DNA from: Hymenobacter canadensis | GTDB taxonomy: Bacteria; Bacteroidota; Bacteroidia; Cytophagales; Hymenobacteraceae | NCBI RefSeq assembly: GCF_027359925.1 | Contig: NZ_CP114767.1 | Coordinates: 2,046,001 to 2,110,000, forward strand | Reading direction: 5' to 3' | DNA length: 64,000 nt | In this document: positions 58,642 to 64,000 of the stretch, one piece after another | Numbering within the stretch: the stretch's first letter is position 1 | Layout of the letters: each line of letters begins with the position of its first letter | Translations under genes and position numbers: made by a program | The notes under the pieces: generated by a model | What the model was told of the DNA's origin: nothing | Databases searched by the model: none | What the model saw: the letters and a program-made list of their open reading frames with translations, nothing else

Positions 58642-59775
58642 ATGCGTATTTCCTGGAAACTGATTGGGCGGCTAACCGCCAGTATTGTGGTGCTGCTGCT
58701 GGTGGCGGGCGTGGCCTTCGCCAACCTAAGCCCGCAGCTGGGCGGCTCGCCCACCAAGGCCCAAAAGGCCGCCTACGCGCAGTCGGGGCACTATTCCGAC
58801 GGTGAGTTCCGCAACCTCATCCCTACTGAGCTGATGACTGGTGGCGGCAGCACGTTTTCGGCGCTGTGGAAGTTCGTGTTCGGGAGCAAGCCCGACAACG
58901 TGCAGCCGCCCGCGCCGCTGCCCACCCGCCCGCTCGACTCGCTGAGCATCGTCCGCAAGCCGGCCGGACTGCTGCGCGCCACCTGGTTCGGGCACTCGGC
59001 CAGCCTGGTGGAAATAGCCGGCAAAAACATCCTCTTCGACCCCATGCTGAGCGTGAAAATGGGCCCGCTGAGCTGGGTGACGCCCCAACGCTACAACCAA
59101 AACCTGGCCATCACGGCCGAGCAGCTGCCGGCTATCGACGCGGTGCTGATTTCGCACGACCACTACGACCACCTCGACTACGAAACCATCCGCAAGCTGC
59201 GCGATAAGGTGGCCGGCTTCTACGTGCCGCTGGGCGTGGGCGCGCACCTGCTGGCCTGGGGCGTGGAGCCAGCCCGCGTGCACGAGCTGGACTGGAACGA
59301 CTCGGTGCGGCTGCCCGGCGGCCTCACCATCATCAGCACCCCGGCGCGCCACTTTTCGGGCCGGGGCCTCACCAACCGCAACTCCACGTCCTGGAGCTCC
59401 TGGGTGCTGAAAACCCCTTCCCAGCGCGTGTTCTACAGCGGCGACGGCGGCTACGGCCCGCATTTCAAAACCATCGGCCAGCAGCACGGCCCCTTCGACC
59501 TGGCCCTGATGGAGTGCGGCCAGTACGACGACCAGTGGGCCCAGATTCATATGCGCCCCGAGCAGACCGTGCAGGCCACGCTGGACGTGCGCGGCCGGGT
59601 GCTGCTGCCGGTGCACTGGGGCGCTTTCACGGAGGCCAACCACGCCTGGAACGAGCCCGTGCGCCGCGCCGCCGCCGAAGCCGCCCGCCTGCTGCTGCCT
59701 ATCACCACGCCCGAGCTGGGCCAGCCCGTGACACCCGGCGCAGGTCCGCTGCCGCAGGTGCAGTGGTGGAAATAA
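58642..59775 (+). CDS. MBL-fold metallohydrolase (UlaG/NAPE-PLD-like), membrane-anchored
   Basis: 377 residues. An N-terminal membrane anchor (LIGRLTASIVVLLLVAGVAF) precedes a metallo-beta-lactamase-fold domain. Motifs: ATWFGHSASLVEIAGKNILF, AVLISHDHYDHLDYETI (HxHxDH), STPARHFSGRGLTNRNST, FYSGDGGYGPHF and LLPVHWGAFTEANHAW. This set is typical of the UlaG/NAPE-PLD-like branch. Likely faces the periplasm. The ATG at 58642 is used; a GTG two codons earlier is possible. Confidence 0.9.
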   Translation: MRISWKLIGRLTASIVVLLLVAGVAFANLSPQLGGSPTKAQKAAYAQSGHYSDGEFRNLIPTELMTGGGSTFSALWKFVFGSKPDNVQPPAPLPTRPLDSLSIVRKPAGLLRATWFGHSASLVEIAGKNILFDPMLSVKMGPLSWVTPQRYNQNLAITAEQLPAIDAVLISHDHYDHLDYETIRKLRDKVAGFYVPLGVGAHLLAWGVEPARVHELDWNDSVRLPGGLTIISTPARHFSGRGLTNRNSTSWSSWVLKTPSQRVFYSGDGGYGPHFKTIGQQHGPFDLALMECGQYDDQWAQIHMRPEQTVQATLDVRGRVLLPVHWGAFTEANHAWNEPVRRAAAEAARLLLPITTPELGQPVTPGAGPLPQVQWWK

Positions 59776-59882
59776 GGTAGCATAGGCTTTAGCCTGTGCC
59801 GGATAAACAACCGCCAGCTTATATGCCGGGCGCTCATAGCTGGCCGTTCCCGACACGGCACCAGCTGAAGCTTATGCTACCT
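59776..59882. repeat. Inverted repeat with GGTAGCATA ends (family I)
   Basis: GGTAGCATAGGCTTTAGCCT GTGCCG on the left, CGGCACCAGCTGAAGCTTAT GCTACC on the right, with an inner pair GCCAGCTTATA / CATAGCTGGC. It starts directly after the MBL-fold gene's stop and ends 15 bases before the GNAT start. Confidence 0.8.
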
Positions 59883-59897
59883 TTCTACCTTTGCCCC

Positions 59898-60347
59898 ATG
59901 ACCCTTACCTGGACCACCCTCCCCTTCGACCTGCTTTCCGTGCCCCAACTCTACGCCCTGCTGCAGCTGCGCAGTGAGGTGTTTGTAGTAGAGCAGACCT
60001 GCGCCTTCCAGGACATCGACGGGCAGGACCAGGCGGCCACGCACCTGCTGGGCTACACCGAAACCGGCGAGCTGGCCGCCTACGCCCGCCTGTTCGGGGC
60101 CGGCATCAGCTACCCCGAGGCCAGCATCGGGCGGGTGGTCGTCAGCCCGAAGTTCCGGCGCTACGGGCTGGGCCGCGAGTTGCTGCACCAGTCCATCGGG
60201 GCCGTAGAGCAGCTGTTCGGGCCCCAGCCTATCCAGATTGGGGCGCAGCTGTATCTGCAGGCGTTTTATGAAAGCTTCGGGTTCCTGCAAATCGGCGAAG
60301 GCTACTTGGAAGACGGCATTCCGCACATCCACATGGTGCGCGCTTAA
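59898..60347 (+). CDS. GNAT N-acetyltransferase, ElaA-like
   Basis: 149 residues of the ElaA branch of GNAT acyltransferases: LYALLQLRSEVFVVEQTCAF QD near the N-terminus, LAAYARLFGAG, SIGRVVVSPKFRRYGLGREL with the acetyl-CoA-binding R-x-x-G-x-G region, and AQLYLQAFYESFGFLQIGEG. ElaA substrates are unknown. The start at 59898 (MTLTWTTLPFDLLS) fits the family length. Confidence 0.9.
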   Translation: MTLTWTTLPFDLLSVPQLYALLQLRSEVFVVEQTCAFQDIDGQDQAATHLLGYTETGELAAYARLFGAGISYPEASIGRVVVSPKFRRYGLGRELLHQSIGAVEQLFGPQPIQIGAQLYLQAFYESFGFLQIGEGYLEDGIPHIHMVRA

Positions 60348-60479
60348 GGCCGCAGGGCGCACCTGCTTTCGGCTCCGACGGCGCTTTTTTTCCGCCTGAT
60401 TCACGGCTATCTTTGCTGGCCTGCCGCACCGCCCGGGCGCCGGTTTCGTCTGATTGTGTTCCTTACTTCTGCCTGCTGC

Positions 60480-61784
60480 ATGGCCTCTGCTATTCCAGTT
60501 GCTTACCACTCGCTGTTTCGGTCCCTGCCGGAGAACTTCCTGCTCATCGGGGCCGATGCGGCAGCCACCATCATCGACAACACCGACAGCCACGTAGCCG
60601 TGTCGATGCAGAAGCGGGAAAACGTGGTGGGCAAGCCCTTCTTCGAAGCCTTTCCGGCTACTGATGCCGCTTCGGCAGCCATTATCCAGACCTCGCACAA
60701 CCACGTCCGGCAGCACCTGGAGCCACACGTCATGCCCCTGATCCGGTATGATCTGGAGCAGTCGGCCGAACAGGGCGGTGGCCTGCAGGAGCTGTACTGG
60801 CAGGCCACGCACTACCCGATTCTGGACGAGCAGGGCCAGTTGCAGTTTATTCTGCAACGCACCCAGGACGTAACCGAGCAGCACCTGACGGCCCTGGAAG
60901 CTACCCGCGTAGCCCGGGAACTGGCCGAAACCCAGCAGCGCAACACTTTCATCCTGGAAAACCTGCCGGTGATGGTGTGGACCACCCGTCCCGACGGCAC
61001 CCCCGACTACTACAACCCACGCTGGGAGTCGTTCACGGGCGTAAGCCTGTCTCCCAACGGCGAATGGCAGGAGACGCCCGGCCTGGTTCATCCCGACGAT
61101 GCCGCGCGCATGGCTACGGAAGTAGCCCAGGCCATTGCGGCAGGCCATGAGTACCAGCTGGAGTTCCGGCTGCGCCGCCACGACGGCCAGTACCGCTGGG
61201 TGCTGGCCCGCAACGTGCCCCGCCACAACGAGCAGGGCGAGTTGACGATGTGGGTTGGCAGCGGCACCGACATCCACGATCAGAAAATGTTGGTGCAGGA
61301 GCTGCTCGAAACCAACGAGCAGCAGGCGTTGCTGTCGGAGCAGGCCTACCAGGCTCAGCGCCAGACCCAGCGCCAGCGCGAAAGCCTCTACGACCTGTTT
61401 ATGCAGGCGCCAGCGCTGATTGCCATTGCCCGCGGCCCCGAGCACCGGCACGAGTTCGTGAACCCGCCCTACCAGGCCCTGTTTCCGGACCGGGAGCTGC
61501 TGGGCCGGAGCGTGGCCGAGGTGATTCCGGAAGCGGAGCGCCAGGGATTTACTGCTATTCTTGACCGGGTCTATCAGTCGGGCGAGCCGTTTTTCGGGCC
61601 GGAGATGCCGTTTTCCGTGCTCGATCCGCAGACCGGCCGGCAAACCGAGCGGATCTTCAACGTGACGTACCAGCCGGTGCGCGAAAACGGGCAGATTGTG
61701 GGCATTTCGCAGTTTTCCTACGATGTAACCGAACTGGTGCTGGCGCGCCGGGCACTGGCTGAAAGCCGCCCTGGCGCTCAGTAA
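60480..61784 (+). CDS. Multi-PAS domain protein without an output domain
   Basis: 434 residues with three PAS units: about 1-130 (LFRSLPENFLLIGADAAATI), 150-270 (ILENLPVMVWTTRPDGTPDY, FRLRRHDGQYRWVLARNVPR, GSGTDIHDQK) and 305-425 (LFMQAPALIAIARGPEHRHE, IFNVTYQPVRENGQIVGISQ). A coiled coil joins the second and third. The protein stops after the last PAS with no kinase. The next gene, 46 bases downstream, may be a helical partner. The ATG at 60480 is used; a GTG at 60456 would add eight residues. Confidence 0.88.
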   Translation: MASAIPVAYHSLFRSLPENFLLIGADAAATIIDNTDSHVAVSMQKRENVVGKPFFEAFPATDAASAAIIQTSHNHVRQHLEPHVMPLIRYDLEQSAEQGGGLQELYWQATHYPILDEQGQLQFILQRTQDVTEQHLTALEATRVARELAETQQRNTFILENLPVMVWTTRPDGTPDYYNPRWESFTGVSLSPNGEWQETPGLVHPDDAARMATEVAQAIAAGHEYQLEFRLRRHDGQYRWVLARNVPRHNEQGELTMWVGSGTDIHDQKMLVQELLETNEQQALLSEQAYQAQRQTQRQRESLYDLFMQAPALIAIARGPEHRHEFVNPPYQALFPDRELLGRSVAEVIPEAERQGFTAILDRVYQSGEPFFGPEMPFSVLDPQTGRQTERIFNVTYQPVRENGQIVGISQFSYDVTELVLARRALAESRPGAQ

Positions 61785-61830
61785 CACGGTTTCGCATCAG
61801 CATTCGGACTTCTACTTCCTCACGGTCGCA

Positions 61831-62184
61831 ATGGACATAACCAACCTCGATTTTCAGCAGGCCCGCATCAAGCAGGTGCTGTTCAAGTCGCGCCTGCGTT
61901 CCGTACTATATGGGGTGCGGGAGGCCGATGATGCCCTGTTTTCGATGCGTGAAAACCCGCTGGGCGAGTGGCTCAACACCGTTGTGAAGCCCAAATACAG
62001 CACCTACCCCGAGGTGCGCGAGATTGAGCGAGTGCTGCAGCAGATGCTGATGGCCGGGCAGTCGTTGGTGCGCCAGTACCAGCGCGGCCAGCTCGAAGAG
62101 TCGCGCACCGGCCTGGAGCAGATTGATGGCTACGCCGAGCAGATTGTGGCGCTGTTGCAAAAGATGGAGCAGGCTTCCGCTTAG
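61831..62184 (+). CDS. CZB-domain-like helical protein lacking zinc ligands
   Basis: 117 residues, all helical. The pattern ARIKQVLFKSRLRSVLYG, ENPLGEWLNTVVKPKYSTYP and EVREIERVLQQMLMAGQSLV resembles chemoreceptor zinc-binding (CZB) domains. In a CZB domain a His would stand near the start of the first helix and a Cys before LGxWL; here these positions appear to be Gln/Val and Asn. No other His or Cys is present, so zinc binding is unlikely. It follows the PAS-only gene and may work with it. The CZB match is my inference from pattern, not a search. Confidence 0.75.
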   Translation: MDITNLDFQQARIKQVLFKSRLRSVLYGVREADDALFSMRENPLGEWLNTVVKPKYSTYPEVREIERVLQQMLMAGQSLVRQYQRGQLEESRTGLEQIDGYAEQIVALLQKMEQASA

Positions 62185-62195
62185 TTGCTGGTTAT

Positions 62196-62216
62196 CAGTT
62201 GTCAGTTGTCAGTTGT
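62196..62216 (+). repeat. Three tandem CAGTTGT units with an inverted partner
   Basis: Three copies of CAGTTGT, followed 30 bases later by ACAACTGGCAACT (62243-62255 region) in the opposite sense. It forms the 68-base gap between the CZB-like gene and the convergent glycosyltransferase. Confidence 0.6.
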
Positions 62217-62252
62217 CAGAATGAAAATGCGCTGGCAACTAACAACTGGCAA

Positions 62253-63800
62253 CTACCTTAATCCGGCTTCCCAGGGCGCCAGCGCGGCCCGATGCTCAGC
62301 GTACACGCGGCGCAGCAGCACGGTATCGGGGCGCGTGACCAGGAACAGGCGGGTGCCCCGCTCCCGCGCAAACGGATTGGTGATTTCGCCTACCTGCCGA
62401 ATGGACTGGCAGTGTGCGGCCACGCCGACGGGCTCGTCATCTTCTACCAGCAGCAAATACGGCCAGGGCTGCGCGGGGCGCGCCGGAAACCAGTATAGAT
62501 AAGACCCATTGAAGCTGTGGGCGGCAGGCAGCGGGCGGTGGCGGTTGAAGTAGTTGATGGCGCCGGCCTGGCCATAGTTGTCGCACTTGATGAGGGTACG
62601 GGCGCGGGTGGGGGCGGGCAGCGTCTGGTACACCAGCCACACCTGGTCGGCCAGCTCCTGCCAGCCCAGCATGTCGGCGTAGTCCTGGGGCAGCACGTGC
62701 TCCAGGCCGTCTTCCCAGCGGGTGAGGCCCAGGCCTTGGTAGTTCTGGCCGATGCGGCGCATGTAGGCCGGTGGGTAGAGCGTGAACAGAAACGGCAGCA
62801 GCGGCAGCATGGTCAGCACGGGCAGGGCCAGCAGCGCTAGCCGCCACGCGCGCGGGTGCCAGCGGCGCGCCACCCACTGCTCCAGCCACACCGCCCCAAA
62901 GGGCAGCAGCACCGGGTAGTAGCCGAGGCTGTAGTAGCTTTTGCCGTGCAGCACCGTTAGAATCAGTAAACCCGCCACCCACAGCCAGCCCACCGCCCGA
63001 AACCGCCGGAACTGGTGCGTCAGCAGCAGCGCCAGCAGCCCCGCACCCCACACCCACACCACCGGAAAGCACATCAGCAACTGGTCTTTCCAGAAACCAG
63101 CCGCCGACACGTGCACCAGCTGCGAGTCGTGGAGCAAGGCCATGTGGTGCCGGAACGGAACGCCATGCAGCAGCTGCCACCCCAGATTCGGGAGCCAGAG
63201 CAGCAACGCCAGCGCGGCCCCGCCCCACAGGTGGCGGCCGACCAGCAGATGCCGCTGGGGCGACAGCAGCAACGCCACGCCCAGCGCCGCCCCGTAGAAC
63301 AACGTGGTGTATTTGTTGAGCATGCCCAGCCCCAGGGTCGCCCCCAGCGCGTAGAGGTAGCCGGGCCGGTGGGTTTGCAGGTGCCGTACCAGCGCGTAGC
63401 TAGCCGCCGTGAAAGCCAGCACCTCAAATGAGTTAGGCTGAAACAGGAAGTTGAGCCGCGCATACGCCGCCACCATGTAGCCGAGGCTAGCCAGCGCCAC
63501 GGCCCAGATGCCACCACCCAGTTTCATGACCAGCCGCCCCAGCAGCAGCACCGTGAGGCTGCCCCACAGAATCGGCCAGAACTTCACCCAGAACCAGCCG
63601 CCGCCCAGCGCCAGCGTGAGCCAGCTTTGCAGAGCCGTGAACGGCGGCACCTCCAGGTAGCCCCAGGCTAGGTGCTGCCCATAATTGAGGTAGAGATACT
63701 CGTCGCGGTGCAGCTCGTAGGCACGGCTGGCCAGCACGTAGCCCGACACGAACTTCAGCAAGGCCAGCAACGGCGGCAGCAAACGGCGGGAAGGTTTCAT
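62253..63800 (-). CDS. GT39/ArnT-like membrane glycosyltransferase
   Basis: 515 residues with 10-12 membrane segments and a C-terminal periplasmic part. The GT-C pattern is visible near the N-terminus: ASRAYELHRDEYLYLNYGQH with the catalytic acidic pair, and YLEVPPFTALQSWLTLALGG. Later blocks include RLNFLFQPNSFEVLAFTA and GLGMLNKYTTLFYGAALG. Such enzymes move sugars from polyprenyl-phosphate donors to lipids or proteins in the periplasm. Acceptor unknown. The start at 63800 gives MKPSRRLLPPLLALLKF. Confidence 0.9.
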   Translation of the reverse strand: MKPSRRLLPPLLALLKFVSGYVLASRAYELHRDEYLYLNYGQHLAWGYLEVPPFTALQSWLTLALGGGWFWVKFWPILWGSLTVLLLGRLVMKLGGGIWAVALASLGYMVAAYARLNFLFQPNSFEVLAFTAASYALVRHLQTHRPGYLYALGATLGLGMLNKYTTLFYGAALGVALLLSPQRHLLVGRHLWGGAALALLLWLPNLGWQLLHGVPFRHHMALLHDSQLVHVSAAGFWKDQLLMCFPVVWVWGAGLLALLLTHQFRRFRAVGWLWVAGLLILTVLHGKSYYSLGYYPVLLPFGAVWLEQWVARRWHPRAWRLALLALPVLTMLPLLPFLFTLYPPAYMRRIGQNYQGLGLTRWEDGLEHVLPQDYADMLGWQELADQVWLVYQTLPAPTRARTLIKCDNYGQAGAINYFNRHRPLPAAHSFNGSYLYWFPARPAQPWPYLLLVEDDEPVGVAAHCQSIRQVGEITNPFARERGTRLFLVTRPDTVLLRRVYAEHRAALAPWEAGLR

Positions 63801-63845
63801 CCCTCAATATAACTTACTGATAACCGGCAGTCTACCGCACGGCTT

Positions 63846-64000
63846 CTACAGCGGCTGCGGCAGCCGGATGTGGCGCAGATACTCGCTCAGGCCGGCGGGG
63901 TGCTGAAACAGGTGGATGAACAGCAGGTGGTCTTCGCCCTGCACACGCCACTCTTCGGCGTAGAAGTCGCCGAGCGCCAGCAGGCGCAGCACGAAGCTGT
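63846..64000 (-). CDS. C-terminal end of an unidentified gene, 5' end outside window
   Basis: The last 51 codons of a minus-strand frame are visible, reading FVLRLLALGDFYAEEWRVQG, then EDHLLFIHLFQHPAGLSEYL and RHIRLPQPL before TAG. The segment is hydrophobic and helical. There is not enough sequence to name the family. It precedes the glycosyltransferase gene on the same strand with a 45-base gap. Confidence 0.6.
   Translation of the reverse strand, partial: SFVLRLLALGDFYAEEWRVQGEDHLLFIHLFQHPAGLSEYLRHIRLPQPL

Overview
The window looks like chromosomal DNA from a high-GC member of the Bacteroidota, most likely Hymenobacter or a close relative (Cytophagales). This is inferred from gene content, not from a marker gene: TonB receptors with carboxypeptidase-regulatory N-terminal domains, a menaquinone cluster, LytS/LytTR signalling pairs, DUF3667, DUF6370 and Uma2 proteins, and promoters of the TTG-N18/19-TAnnTTTG type. 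No rRNA or complete tRNA gene was seen. Both ends cut through genes: katG on the left and an unidentified minus-strand gene on the right.

Layout. 1-12.2 kb: katG with a PerR/Fur-like palindrome over its promoter, an ABC-F ATPase, a Uma2 nuclease-fold protein, an exported amidase, lipoproteins, a PAS protein and a large AsmA-like protein. 12.5-23.6 kb: a 2H phosphoesterase, an intact IS3-family element that has cut the end off a small gene, DUF3667, a deoxyhypusine-synthase-like protein, HslV, a TonB receptor and the pyruvate dehydrogenase E2 gene. 23.8-33.4 kb: nine minus-strand genes that read as a periplasmic sugar-oxidation pathway: a DUF1080 3-keto-glycoside hydrolase, three TIM-barrel isomerases, an MFS permease, a lipoprotein cytochrome c, a Gfo/Idh/MocA oxidoreductase, and a GMC dehydrogenase with its Tat-exported small subunit. 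The dehydrogenase would oxidise a glycoside at C3 and pass electrons to the cytochrome; DUF1080 would cleave the keto-sugar; the isomerases and Gfo/Idh/MocA enzyme would process the products. 34.4-42.5 kb: menaquinone synthesis (menI, menF, menD, menB, then menE after four small genes). menC, menA and menH are not present. 42.6-48.7 kb: dipeptidyl peptidase III, small membrane or secreted proteins and an alpha/beta hydrolase. 48.9-53.2 kb: two LytS/LytTR pairs in mirror image, tail to tail. 53.2-64 kb: a TonB receptor, a helical-repeat protein, an MBL-fold enzyme, a GNAT protein, a PAS-only protein with a degenerate CZB-like partner, and a GT39-type glycosyltransferase.

The most unusual aspect is the intergenic DNA. 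About 20 gaps hold long inverted repeats belonging to several sequence families, some nested, and several sharing an inner TGCTGACGTTG core. Other points of note are an in-frame insert in menD that contains two tRNA-3'-end-like sequences, the reconstructable IS3 insertion, and the periplasmic keto-sugar cluster.
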